Source of the DNA: Phascolarctobacterium_A succinatutens_B
Lineage (GTDB): Bacteria; Bacillota; Negativicutes; Acidaminococcales; Acidaminococcaceae
Direction of reading: 5' to 3'
Assembly (NCBI RefSeq): GCF_958453765.1
Contig: NZ_CAUDZA010000014.1
Span: 1-56,683 of the forward strand
DNA length: 56,683 nt
A program made the position numbers and the translations under genes. Shown in pieces: positions 26,131-34,417 of this stretch (its first letter is position 1; every line of letters starts with the position of its first letter). The notes beneath the pieces were generated by a model, which was not told the origin of the DNA, searched no databases, and saw only the letters and a list, made by a program, of their open reading frames with translations.

Positions 26131-27147
26131 TTAACGTGTTATATCCTTAAAGGTGGAAAATACTGTCAGCGCTAAAATCAGCGCAATACCAACCATCTGG
26201 ATGTTAGTCATAGCCTTGCTGCCGAGCGGTTTGCCGCGCAGGCCTTCCAAAAGCAGCAGCACAAAGTGTCCGCCGTCAAGTGCCGGCAGCGGCAGCAGGT
26301 TGATAACGCCCAGGTTGATGCTCAAAAAGGCAACAAAGGTAATCAACGGCAGCATGCCCTTTTCCGCCACCTGACCGGCCATCTGCGCCACACCGATAGG
26401 ACCGGCAACCTCGGCCGGAGCATTACCGGAAACTATCTTGTACAGACCATTAAGCATGGAAACGATAATATTTTTGGTATAGACGCAGCCCTCTTTAATC
26501 GAGCCGAAAAAGCCCAGGCTTACCTTGTTGAACTTAGGGCTGATGCCGATTAAGGGACGGCCTGCCTCCCTGTCATACACCGGAGTCATAGTGTAGCTTT
26601 TTACAGCTCCCTGACTCTCGGCAGTAAGCGTTACAGGATTAGTACCGCTCGCACGCAGGTTAGTAACAACCTCCGTCCAGGTAGCAACAGGCTTATTGTT
26701 AATCGTCAGAATGCGGTCGCCGTTACGCAGGCCTGCTCTTTCCGCAGCCATGCCGTCTACAACAGTGCCCAGGATTGGCTCATTCACCAGCTCCTGTCTG
26801 CCCTCCAGCATAAAAATACCGCTGAAAAGAATAATAGGCAACAGGAAATTCATCAGCGCACCTGCCAGAATAACCAGCATTCTGGAGGGAATAGGCTTGG
26901 ATTTAAAGGTTCCCGGTTCAGGCGGATCGTCAGGATCCATACCTGCGATTTTATTATAGCCACCCAACGGAATAGCCCGCAGGCTGTACAGAGTATCGCC
27001 GTCCTTTTGCTGATACAGCTTGGGACCGAAGCCGATGGCAAATTCATCGACACGCATACCTGTGAGCTTCGCCGTAATAAAATGACCGAATTCATGTACC
27101 GTAACCAGCACACCAAAAACAAAAACAGCGGCTAATATTGTTAGCAT
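26131..27147 (-). CDS. rseP: RseP-type intramembrane site-2 zinc metalloprotease
   Basis: A 338-residue inner-membrane protease of the S2P/RseP/RasP family, which cuts anti-sigma factors and signal-peptide remnants in the membrane. Seen: HEFGHFITAKL (zinc HExxH, about 18-28) in the first membrane segment, GFGPKLYQ, one PDZ domain (about 120-205, AERAGLRNGDRILTIN), and the second zinc motif NLLPLPALDGGHF (about 282-294). One PDZ domain is the Gram-positive form; E. coli RseP has two. ATG at 27147 has a perfect AAGGAGGT site. It stands between dxr and ispG, a conserved bacterial order. Confidence 0.96.
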   Translation of the reverse strand: MLTILAAVFVFGVLVTVHEFGHFITAKLTGMRVDEFAIGFGPKLYQQKDGDTLYSLRAIPLGGYNKIAGMDPDDPPEPGTFKSKPIPSRMLVILAGALMNFLLPIILFSGIFMLEGRQELVNEPILGTVVDGMAAERAGLRNGDRILTINNKPVATWTEVVTNLRASGTNPVTLTAESQGAVKSYTMTPVYDREAGRPLIGISPKFNKVSLGFFGSIKEGCVYTKNIIVSMLNGLYKIVSGNAPAEVAGPIGVAQMAGQVAEKGMLPLITFVAFLSINLGVINLLPLPALDGGHFVLLLLEGLRGKPLGSKAMTNIQMVGIALILALTVFSTFKDITR

Positions 27148-27190
27148 TTTACCTCCTTACGATAGTCGGCAAGCTTTGCCGGCCTTCAGT

Positions 27191-28342
27191 CTATAATTTA
27201 GCAATAACCCCTTTGGCAGCAGCACGCGCCCAGGCATCCGTTGCTTCAATATCCTCCAGCTGCGGACGCAGAACATTGTTGTGCTGCGCTGTAACCGTAG
27301 CAGTGATATAAGGGATATCCAGATATTTAATTTTGCCTGCCAAAAAGGCATATACAGCCTCCTCGTTGGCAGCATTGAAGGCACAGGGCAGAGTGCCACC
27401 GGCCTTACCGCAGTCAATAGCAATCTTCAAGGAAGGAAATGCTTCTAAATCAGGTGCTTCAAAGGTAAGATTACCCGCAGCAACAAGATCAAGCTGTTCA
27501 AAGCTGTAATTATAGCGCTCCGGCCAGCTCAAAGCGAACTGAATCGGCAAACGCATATCAGGCACACCCAGTTGGGCAATCACACTGCCGTCGCAGAATT
27601 CTACCAGACTGTGTACAATGCTCTGCGGATGTACAACAACCGCAATTTTATCATATGGCATATCAAACAGCCAATGTGCCTCCATAACCTCCAGGCCCTT
27701 GTTGGCCAGTGTAGAGGAATCAAGCGTTACCTTCTGCCCCATGCTCCAGTTTGGGTGATTGAGGCATTGCGCCAAAGTTACATTTTTCAGCTCACTGCGT
27801 TTTTTGCCGCGGAAGGGACCGCCGCTCGCCGTAATAATCAGACGCTTGACTTCCTTTTCCGTGCCTCCGCGCAAGGATTGGAAAATAGCGCTGTGCTCAC
27901 TGTCCACAGGAGTCAGGCTTACACCGTGCTTACGCACAGCCTCCATAACAATGCTGCCGGCAGCAACAAGCGTTTCCTTATTGGCTAGCGCAATGTTCTT
28001 GCCGCAGGCAATAGCAGCCAACGTCGGGCGCAGGCCAGCATAGCCTACCATAGAACCAAGCACCGTATCCGCTCCCTCGTAGGTAGCGGCAGCCAGAAGA
28101 CCTTCCTCCCCGGCTAAGATTTCTGTCTTGCCGTGATAGCGGTCAGCCAAACGTTTAGCAGCGTCCTTATCCGTCAAAACGGCAATATCAGGCTCAAACT
28201 GCTTAATCTGCTGCTCCAAAAGCTCATCGCTTTTATGCGCAGCCAATGCACGTACCTTCAGCTTTTCAGGATTAGCAGCAGCAACCTCCAAGGTCTGACG
28301 ACCGATAGAGCCCGTACTGCCCAAAATAGAAATATTCTTCAT
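27191..28342 (-). CDS. dxr: 1-deoxy-D-xylulose 5-phosphate reductoisomerase
   Basis: NADPH-dependent conversion of DXP to MEP, first committed step of the non-mevalonate isoprenoid route. 383 residues, normal length. The Rossmann motif GSTGSIGRQTLEV opens the protein (about 7-19). NKETLVAAG, the active-site DSEHSAIFQSL (about 147-157), SGGPFRG and LDSSTLANKGLEVMEAHWLFD follow. ATG at 28342 has a GAGG site. Ten bases separate it from the cdsA stop, so it is in one operon with cdsA upstream and rseP downstream. Confidence 0.97.
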   Translation of the reverse strand: MKNISILGSTGSIGRQTLEVAAANPEKLKVRALAAHKSDELLEQQIKQFEPDIAVLTDKDAAKRLADRYHGKTEILAGEEGLLAAATYEGADTVLGSMVGYAGLRPTLAAIACGKNIALANKETLVAAGSIVMEAVRKHGVSLTPVDSEHSAIFQSLRGGTEKEVKRLIITASGGPFRGKKRSELKNVTLAQCLNHPNWSMGQKVTLDSSTLANKGLEVMEAHWLFDMPYDKIAVVVHPQSIVHSLVEFCDGSVIAQLGVPDMRLPIQFALSWPERYNYSFEQLDLVAAGNLTFEAPDLEAFPSLKIAIDCGKAGGTLPCAFNAANEEAVYAFLAGKIKYLDIPYITATVTAQHNNVLRPQLEDIEATDAWARAAAKGVIAKL

Positions 28343-28352
28343 TTGCTATCCT

Positions 28353-29231
28353 CTATTCTTGAAACATAGATAAAGCGCTGATAATCATCAGCAGATAATA
28401 CACAACCGGTGCCGTAAACAGCAGGCTGTCAAAACGATCCAGCACACCGCCGTGACCGGGGAAAATCTTACCGGAATCCTTAATATCAAAGCTGCGTTTG
28501 ACAATGGATTCGATCAAATCGCCGACCGGAGCAAAAATTGCCACCGCCAGCGCCACTGCCACAGCATGCCACAGGGCAATGCCCAAGCAGATAATGCACA
28601 GAAACAGTACAGTCACAAAGCAGCCGACAAAGCCGCAGACAGCGCCTTCAAAGGATTTCTTCGGGCTGACGCTGCAGAACGGTGTCTTACCGAAGGCACG
28701 GCCGAAGAAATATGCGAAGGTGTCGCTGGCCCAGGTGCCCAAAAGCACAATCCACAGGCAGATTTCGCCGTACTCAAATACACGGAAGCCCAAATCGATA
28801 TGCGGACCGCCGTCAAAACTGCGCAACAGAATAATGTGCGCAAACAAAAGACCGCAGTACAGCATGCCCCAGGCAGTAAGCGCACTGTTTTCTGCCCAAT
28901 GCTGCTCGCCTCTGTTGCAATGCAGCCACAGGCCTTCAATCGTGCTGAAAATGAAGAACAGCGCTGTGAGCATCACAATAAATGCCAGCGTATAAACGCC
29001 CTCCAGCTCAAAATAATAGCCTGCACCGGCAACCAGCACCATCAGCAGTGCACCAACGCCACCGGTCAGCGTGTAGGCATGATAGCCCTTGTTCTCTACC
29101 ATCTTGTGGTATTCGTACCAGGCCACAGCAGCCAAAACAGTAACAGCCACATTAAAAAGCATACCACCCTTTGTGATAATGCCGACTGCCGCAATAATAC
29201 CGATTACACCGGTAATAATACGTGTTAACAT
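28353..29231 (-). CDS. cdsA: phosphatidate cytidylyltransferase
   Basis: Makes CDP-diacylglycerol from phosphatidate and CTP for phospholipid synthesis. A 292-residue polytopic membrane protein with about eight hydrophobic segments. The CDP-alcohol family signature is complete at the C-terminus: KRSFDIKDSGKIFPGHGGVL followed by DRFDS. ATG at 29231 has AAGGATG about 10 bases upstream. It lies 64 bp after uppS; a near-palindrome (29278-29295) occupies part of that gap. Confidence 0.96.
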   Translation of the reverse strand: MLTRIITGVIGIIAAVGIITKGGMLFNVAVTVLAAVAWYEYHKMVENKGYHAYTLTGGVGALLMVLVAGAGYYFELEGVYTLAFIVMLTALFFIFSTIEGLWLHCNRGEQHWAENSALTAWGMLYCGLLFAHIILLRSFDGGPHIDLGFRVFEYGEICLWIVLLGTWASDTFAYFFGRAFGKTPFCSVSPKKSFEGAVCGFVGCFVTVLFLCIICLGIALWHAVAVALAVAIFAPVGDLIESIVKRSFDIKDSGKIFPGHGGVLDRFDSLLFTAPVVYYLLMIISALSMFQE

Positions 29232-29295
29232 AGTTAAAATACATCCTTCTTTGAATTATAAAATTGATTGGAGCCCTGACGACGTATACGGCGTC

Positions 29296-30006
29296 TTACT
29301 GGCTGACTAAACCGCCGAAACGGCGCTCGCGCCCTTGATAAGCCAAAATCGCCTCCACCAGATGATCCGGTGTAAACTCTGGCCAGAACACCTTGGTCGT
29401 CCAGATTTCCGCATAAGCAATCTGCCAGAGCAAAAAATTGCTGATACGCAAATCACCGCCCGGACGGATAAGCAGATCCGGCGCAGGCAGGCCCTTGGTA
29501 TACAAATGGTTTTCAATTACATTATTATCTATATCGTCTACGGCCAGAGTACCGTTGGCAGCTTCCGCCGCAATAGTACGCACAGCATGCAGGATTTCTG
29601 CCTGTCCGCCGTAGTTTATAGCCAAATTCAAAATAATACCGGTGTTGTTTTTCGTTGCCTCTATTGCGTGCTCCATCTTCTGCTGCACAATCTCAGGCAG
29701 ACCTTTACGCGAGCCGATAAAACGCACCTGTACGTTATTTTCGTTAAATTCATCAATTTCGTTGGTCAGATAACGGCTCAAAAGCTCCATGATGAAGTTT
29801 ACCTCCGTCATCGGACGCTTCCAGTTTTCGGTTGAAAATGCATAAGCACTGATAACCTTAACTCCCAGCTTATCAGCTGCACGGACAATAGTTTTCAGTG
29901 TTTCCGCTCCGGCCTGATGGCCAAAGGTGCGCACCTTGCCCTGAGCCTTAGCCCAGCGACCGTTACCGTCCATAATAATAGCAATATGCTGAGGAATATT
30001 CTGCAT
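29296..30006 (-). CDS. uppS: undecaprenyl diphosphate synthase (cis-prenyltransferase)
   Basis: Extends farnesyl diphosphate with isopentenyl units to the C55 carrier used for peptidoglycan and LPS-type glycans. 236 residues from the ATG at 30006, chosen because it alone has a GAGG site at proper spacing; the frame is open upstream to a TTG at 30087. Seen: AIIMDGNGRWA with the catalytic Asp (about 9-19), the FSTENWKRP segment near 70, and PDLLIRPGGDLRISNFLLWQ (a variant of the usual RTSGExRLSNFLLWQ) near 186. First gene of the lipid/isoprenoid run after the ferredoxin terminator. Confidence 0.95.
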   Translation of the reverse strand: MQNIPQHIAIIMDGNGRWAKAQGKVRTFGHQAGAETLKTIVRAADKLGVKVISAYAFSTENWKRPMTEVNFIMELLSRYLTNEIDEFNENNVQVRFIGSRKGLPEIVQQKMEHAIEATKNNTGIILNLAINYGGQAEILHAVRTIAAEAANGTLAVDDIDNNVIENHLYTKGLPAPDLLIRPGGDLRISNFLLWQIAYAEIWTTKVFWPEFTPDHLVEAILAYQGRERRFGGLVSQ

Positions 30007-30144
30007 ATCCAGATCCTCAGTATGCATTACGATATTATTCTTAGTCTTATTTTTTGTTTGAAACAAGCCTCTAAACACAAGCATCAAGCCCTTCGCTAAA
30101 ATTTGTAACTTGCTTTTAGTTTTCTTTACTTTTCCCCTGATTAA

Positions 30145-30181
30145 AGAAGAGGCGCGCCTCCCCCTTGCGGGAGGCCGCCTT
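30145..30181 (-). terminator. hairpin terminator after the ferredoxin gene
   Basis: Minus-strand stem GGCG-GCCTCCC against GGGAGG-CGCGCC with a small loop and one bulge. The following tract, TCTTCTTT, is only moderately T-rich, so termination may be partial and uppS could be read through. Confidence 0.5.
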
Positions 30182-30206
30182 CCTGATTTTGCATTGCAGT
30201 CTTGAA

Positions 30207-30371
30207 TTACTCAATAGCGCCAACCGGGCAGCTAGCAGCGCAAGCGCCGCATTCTACGCAGTCTTCACCGATTTCGTATTTACCGTCAACTTCAGTAATA
30301 GCGCCAACGGGGCAGGTAGCAGCACAAGTACCGCAGCCTACGCAAGAATCCTTATCAATTTTCAGAGCCAT
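30207..30371 (-). CDS. 2[4Fe-4S] clostridial-type ferredoxin
   Basis: A 54-residue soluble electron carrier. Two CxxCxxCxxxCP motifs are complete: Cys 10, 13, 16, 20 and Cys 38, 41, 44, 48, each followed by PVGAI, with the internal near-duplication typical of this fold. ATG at 30371 has a strong AGGAGGTG site. It lies 17 bp after the small gene upstream. Low-potential ferredoxins of this type serve pyruvate oxidation, hydrogenases or Rnf in anaerobes; here it may also serve IspG (inference from proximity only). Confidence 0.95.
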   Translation of the reverse strand: MALKIDKDSCVGCGTCAATCPVGAITEVDGKYEIGEDCVECGACAASCPVGAIE

Positions 30372-30388
30372 TCGTCGCACCTCCTTCC

Positions 30389-30592
30389 TTATCTATACAC
30401 AATGGTAAGAGCTAATCTATTAGCAGACAACTGCTGTTGTCTTACTACATATCTGCGCACCTCGCGCCCTTCAAAGTCTGCCTCGCTTGCACGCGGCGGC
30501 AGCAGAAGCTGCACCTCATAGGTGCAGCCTGCGGCCTCCAGGCGACGGACAGCCTCCTTGAGAGGCAGTGCCAAAACCTGTGGAATTTCCAT
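30389..30592 (-). CDS. small conserved-looking protein with PASTA-like pattern
   Basis: A 67-residue protein of unknown function. The start IPQVLALPLKEAVRRLEAAG followed by a beta-prone stretch resembles half of a PASTA domain (VPxVxGxxxxxAxxxLxxxG), but there is no membrane anchor or kinase. Its ATG overlaps the frr stop by one base (TAATG), with a GGAAG site inside frr, and the ferredoxin follows 17 bp later. That packing is the main argument that it is a real gene. Confidence 0.6.
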   Translation of the reverse strand: MEIPQVLALPLKEAVRRLEAAGCTYEVQLLLPPRASEADFEGREVRRYVVRQQQLSANRLALTIVYR

Positions 30593-31155
30593 TATACTTC
30601 CATTACTTCTTTTTCTTTGTTAGCAGCTGCAGCGTCGATTTCTTTCATAACCTTATCAGTCAGCTTCTGTACCTTCTCGGTACCCTTCTTAGCCTCATCC
30701 TCGGTGATTTCCTTAGCCTTTTCGGTCTTTTTGATAGCATCGTTGGCATCACGGCGCAGGTTGCGGACTACAACACGGTATTCCTCGGCTTTTTTATGTA
30801 CAACCTTAACCAGGTCCTTACGACGCTCTTCGGTCAGTTGCGGCAGGTTCAGACGAATGCAGATACCGTCGCTGTTCGGGTTCAGACCGAGGTCGGATTT
30901 CATAATTGCTTTTTCAATATCCTTCAGAATGTTTTTCTCCCAAGGTTGAATAACAATCATACGCGGTTCCGGTACGGTTACGCTTGCAACCTGAGTTACA
31001 GGTGTCGGGGAACCATAGTAATCAACCATAACCTTCTCCAGCAGAGAGGGAGTTGCACGGCCAGCACGCAGGCTTGCCAGATCTACACGCAGAGCAGCAA
31101 CGGATTTTTCCATCTTGCTCTCGATACCGCTGATAATTTCATTAACTGTTGCCAT
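30592..31155 (-). CDS. frr: ribosome recycling factor
   Basis: Splits post-termination ribosomes together with EF-G. 187 residues, the standard length. Seen: the opening helix with MEKSVAALRVDLASLRAGRA (about 15-34), YYGSPTPVTQVASVTVPEPR (about 47-66) from the beta domain, and IRLNLPQLTEERRKDLVKVV (about 102-121). The rest is the helical bundle. ATG at 31155 overlaps the pyrH stop by one base (TAATG). The pyrH-frr pairing is conserved across bacteria. Confidence 0.98.
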   Translation of the reverse strand: MATVNEIISGIESKMEKSVAALRVDLASLRAGRATPSLLEKVMVDYYGSPTPVTQVASVTVPEPRMIVIQPWEKNILKDIEKAIMKSDLGLNPNSDGICIRLNLPQLTEERRKDLVKVVHKKAEEYRVVVRNLRRDANDAIKKTEKAKEITEDEAKKGTEKVQKLTDKVMKEIDAAAANKEKEVMEV

Positions 31156-31883
31156 TATTCCTTACCTCCTACCAGGGTACCAATTTTTTCGCCTGCAGCA
31201 GCACGCAGAATGTTACCCGGTTCATCAATATTAAATACTACAATAGGAATGTTGTTATCCATGCACAGGCTGATTGCAGTGGAATCCATTACGCTGAGAT
31301 GACGTTTGATAACCTCGATGTAAGGCAGCTCATCAAATTTCTTCGCATCCGGATTAACTGCCGGGTCGCTGTCATAAACACCATCTACACCTTTTTTAGC
31401 CATCAGGATAGCATCTGCTTCGATTTCCGCAGCACGCAGAGCAGCGGTGGTATCGGTGGAGAAATAGGGGTTACCGGTACCAGCGGCAAAAATTACAACT
31501 CTTGCTTTTTCCATATGACGGATAGCACGGCGACGGATGTAGGGTTCTGCAATCTGACGCATTTCAATAGCGGTCTGCACACGGGTCGGAACCTCTAAGT
31601 TTTCCAAAGCATCCTGCAACGCCAAAGAGTTGATAACGGTTGCCAGCATTCCCATGTAGTCAGCAGTAGCACGGTCCATGCCCTTGTTGCTGCCGCTGAG
31701 TCCGCGCCAGAAGTTACCGCCGCCGTTAACGATAGCAACCTCTACCCCTGTCTCAACTACAGCCTTGATTTGCTTGGCCAAGGCATATACTACTGTCGGA
31801 TCAATGCCAAAGCCTTTTTCACCGGCCAGGGCTTCACCACTAAGCTTTAAAACTACACGTTTGAATTTCTTAAGTTCTGTCAC
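31155..31883 (-). CDS. pyrH: UMP kinase (hexameric, PyrH type)
   Basis: Phosphorylates UMP to UDP for nucleotide and cell-wall precursor supply. 242 residues, amino-acid-kinase fold. Seen: LKLSGEALAGEKGFGID (about 12-28), NGGGNFWRG (about 53-61), DRATADYMGMLATVINSLAL and the VDGVYDSDP segment. The start is GTG at 31883 with GGGAGGT eight bases upstream. In many Firmicutes rpsB and tsf precede pyrH; here the cluster is broken and a divergent ECF gene lies upstream. Confidence 0.97.
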   Translation of the reverse strand: MTELKKFKRVVLKLSGEALAGEKGFGIDPTVVYALAKQIKAVVETGVEVAIVNGGGNFWRGLSGSNKGMDRATADYMGMLATVINSLALQDALENLEVPTRVQTAIEMRQIAEPYIRRRAIRHMEKARVVIFAAGTGNPYFSTDTTAALRAAEIEADAILMAKKGVDGVYDSDPAVNPDAKKFDELPYIEVIKRHLSVMDSTAISLCMDNNIPIVVFNIDEPGNILRAAAGEKIGTLVGGKE

Positions 31884-31930
31884 GATAGCGACCTCCCATT
31901 TTTTTACTTATTCCTATACTCTATTCAATA

Positions 31931-31959
31931 ATTATACCAAAAATACCTGCTTTATTCTA
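31931..31959 (-). promoter_or_regulatory. promoter of the pyrH-frr operon
   Basis: Minus-strand extended -10 TGGTATAAT (TATAAT at 31931-31936), with a weak -35 TAGAAT 17 bp upstream (31954-31959). Predicted leader of about 40 bases before the GTG at 31883. Confidence 0.6.
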
Positions 31960-32034
31960 CCAAAAATTTTATGAAGAATTAGCGAAAGAAATTCCCCGGC
32001 TAATCTGACCATAGATAATTTTTCTGTTCTGGCA

Positions 32035-32063
32035 ATATTATTATAACCAAACAGCGATATAAT
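32035..32063 (+). promoter_or_regulatory. candidate promoter of the ECF transporter gene
   Basis: TATAAT at 32058-32063, 35 bp before the ATG at 32099. The -35 position (ATATTA) is poor. The leader is too short for a known riboswitch. Confidence 0.45.
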
Positions 32064-32098
32064 AGTTTTTATCATCTTATAAAGAGGGGAATGTTTAT

Positions 32099-32632
32099 AT
32101 GGAACATATAGAACGTAACGCACAAAAAAGTAACGCCACTCTGGCAATCTGCATCACCGCACTGTTTATGGCGCTCAATATTATGATGAGCTCTTTCGGT
32201 CTGCCGGTACCGGGCGGCCATTTATATCTCAATGATGTTATCATCTGCACGGCAGCAATTCTGCTGGACGACCCCAAGGCTGCCTTCATCGTCGGCGGCG
32301 TTGGTGCCTTCTTGGGCGATTTATTCTTCTACCCGACACCGATGTTCGTTTCTCTGGTTACTCACGGCATTCAGGCTGTTGTCATCTGCCTCTTGGCACA
32401 CCGCGGCGGCAAAGTAAGCTTCAAGGGCGCTGCTCTCGGCGTAATTTTAGGCGCTGTTATCATGGTTGTGGGCTATTCTCTGGGACGTGCTTTTATTTAC
32501 AGCACACCGCACTACGCTTATATCAAACTGCCCTACCAGATTCTGCAGGCAGCAGTCGGCGCTGTCGGCGGCCTGGTGCTTTGCTTCAAGGCCGGTCTGC
32601 TGGAGCGCTTCGATAAAATGTTCCGCAAATAA
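32099..32632 (+). CDS. ECF transporter S (substrate-binding) component
   Basis: A 177-residue integral membrane protein with about five hydrophobic segments, of the ECF vitamin-transporter S-component type (DUF1393/HmpT-like appearance). It would bind a vitamin-like substrate and pair with a shared EcfAA'T module encoded elsewhere. The stretch GLPVPGGHLYLNDV, then GGVGAFLGDLFFYP, is family-like; the substrate cannot be named. ATG at 32099 has an AGAGGGG site. It is the only confident plus-strand gene here, divergent from pyrH and closed by its own strong hairpin. Confidence 0.8.
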   Translation: MEHIERNAQKSNATLAICITALFMALNIMMSSFGLPVPGGHLYLNDVIICTAAILLDDPKAAFIVGGVGAFLGDLFFYPTPMFVSLVTHGIQAVVICLLAHRGGKVSFKGAALGVILGAVIMVVGYSLGRAFIYSTPHYAYIKLPYQILQAAVGAVGGLVLCFKAGLLERFDKMFRK

Positions 32633-32648
32633 TTTTTTCCGCTAACAC

Positions 32649-32688
32649 AAAAGCTGTTGTACGCAAGCAAACGTACAACAGCTTTTTT
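32649..32688 (+). terminator. strong rho-independent terminator (works in both directions)
   Basis: Perfect 15-bp stem AAAAGCTGTTGTACG / CGTACAACAGCTTTT with an 8-base loop, T-run on the plus strand and A-run before it. It serves the ECF gene and, in reverse, the nucleoside kinase gene that ends at 32755. Confidence 0.93.
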
Positions 32689-32754
32689 ATTTGCGTCCAC
32701 CTGCTGCCCTAACTTGGGCAGCAGACAAATTACCACAATATTTTGTTGTTAAAA

Positions 32755-34416
32755 TCACAGTGCGTCCTTAAACACACTGCCGCCGATAAATTCGCGCAGG
32801 ATAGAATTATTGGGAATAACCTCATCCTCCAACGGCTTAACGTAGCTTAAAATGTTCAGCAGACGGCGCGCAGTAGTATAGGCCATGCCTGCGGACTGCG
32901 GTACAGCACGCAGTAGCGGCTCCGCATATTTTTTCAGTACAGCAAATTCGTAAATCAGCGTGGTGTTGAAAATGATATCGGCACTGCTCTGGTACGGGAA
33001 AATGTATTTTTCTTCACCCTCACGCACGTCGGACCAGGTCCTCAGCGTAGTTTCCGCATCATGCGAACGGAACTGGCTGTCGCGCACCATGCGGCGCAGC
33101 AGACGCATATCGGTAGTACGGATACGGTTGTACTCGTCAAAGGACATGGGCGTCAGCGCACTGACGTAAATTTTTATTTTATGTTCCGCCGGTACGGACG
33201 GCGTCAGCTTTTCGTTCAGGCCATGAATGCCTTCGATAACCAGCACGGAATTTTCCTGCAGCTGCAGCTCATTGCCGCGATATTCACGGCAGCCGGTGCG
33301 GAAGTTATACTTAGGCATTTTAACCTTTTCACCTGCCAGCAGACGCTGCAGATGCTCGTTGAACAGCTCCAAGTCGATAGCCTCCAGGCATTCAAAGTCA
33401 TAGCTGCCGTCAGCCTTACGCGGCGAATCGACACGGTTTTTATAATAGTCATCCATAGAAATGGCAATCGGACGCAGGCCGTTAACTGCCATCTGAATGC
33501 TCAAACGCTGTGCCGTAGAGGTCTTGCCGGAAGAGGACGGACCTGCGATCAGCACCAGCTTCAGCTCATGGTGACTTGCCAGAATATCGGCAATATTAGC
33601 CAGCTTCTTTTCATGCAGCGCTTCCGCTACCTGAATAATCTTTTCGGCATAGCCTAAATCAATAATTTTATTGAGCTTGCCAACAGTATTGCAATGAATC
33701 ATGGCAGACCATTCTTCTGCTTCCTGATAGGCATCGTTAAGGCGCGGCTGGTCTACAAATGGCGGCAGCACCTGCCAGTTGCCGTCGTCAGGATAATTGA
33801 TAATCACACCGTCAGCATATGGCAGCAGCTCAAAGTAAGGCACATAGCCGGCATCGGGGCACATGGGGCCGAAGAGATAACCGGGTACGCCCTCCAGAAT
33901 GTTAATCGTCAGCACGGTGTCATCCGGCACCTGAGCCAGCAGCGCCAGGTTATCATCGCTGCAGATGGCGCAGGCCATATCAATAGCCTCTGATTTAGGC
34001 AGACGCAGCAGCTTAATAGGCTCCCTGCGTTCTGCCATTTTATGCATATATTCTTCAATGCTGCGAATATCTTCAGCGGTGAGCTTACGCTCGCTGTTAT
34101 CCTTGCAGTAGAGCGCGCTTCCCAGGGAATTGCGCACCTCCAGATGTACATCGGGATAAAGCTTTTTGGTTGCCGCAATCAGCATAAACAGCAGCGTGCG
34201 CACATAAACACGCATGCCTACGGAATTGTTGACTTCCACGAAATCAACAGTGCCGTCGGCAGTAAGCGGACGCTGCAGGTCACATTCCTCACCGTTATAG
34301 AGTCCCATAACGATGGGAGAAGCATATTTATCGCTCAATTTTTGAGCTAAAGGCAGCAGAGTGCTGCCCTCCTCTACTTCGATAATTTGTCCATTGGACA
34401 ACTGCAGCTTAAGCAT
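32755..34416 (-). CDS. TGS-domain nucleoside (uridine-type) kinase
   Basis: A 553-residue fusion. The N-terminal TGS domain (about 1-65) and a ThrRS-like second domain (about 70-260) lead into a uridine-kinase/PRK P-loop domain: IAGPSSSGKTSTAQRL (about 290-305), SMDDYYKNRVDSPRKADGSY, and VLVIEGIHGLNE. The architecture is common in Clostridia and Negativicutes and is usually called nucleoside kinase; the true substrate is uncertain. I place the start at the ATG 34416, one base after the aminotransferase stop; an in-frame TTG at 34428 would overlap that gene by 11 bp. Neither has a strong ribosome site, which fits translational coupling. Confidence 0.88.
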   Translation of the reverse strand: MLKLQLSNGQIIEVEEGSTLLPLAQKLSDKYASPIVMGLYNGEECDLQRPLTADGTVDFVEVNNSVGMRVYVRTLLFMLIAATKKLYPDVHLEVRNSLGSALYCKDNSERKLTAEDIRSIEEYMHKMAERREPIKLLRLPKSEAIDMACAICSDDNLALLAQVPDDTVLTINILEGVPGYLFGPMCPDAGYVPYFELLPYADGVIINYPDDGNWQVLPPFVDQPRLNDAYQEAEEWSAMIHCNTVGKLNKIIDLGYAEKIIQVAEALHEKKLANIADILASHHELKLVLIAGPSSSGKTSTAQRLSIQMAVNGLRPIAISMDDYYKNRVDSPRKADGSYDFECLEAIDLELFNEHLQRLLAGEKVKMPKYNFRTGCREYRGNELQLQENSVLVIEGIHGLNEKLTPSVPAEHKIKIYVSALTPMSFDEYNRIRTTDMRLLRRMVRDSQFRSHDAETTLRTWSDVREGEEKYIFPYQSSADIIFNTTLIYEFAVLKKYAEPLLRAVPQSAGMAYTTARRLLNILSYVKPLEDEVIPNNSILREFIGGSVFKDAL

Positions 34417-34417
34417 T

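Noticed and set aside
29278..29295. Near-palindrome GACGACGTATACGGCGTC between uppS and cdsA
   Set aside because: Resembles the centre of the polC-mgtC repeat slightly, but is too short to call a copy; no T-run for a terminator.
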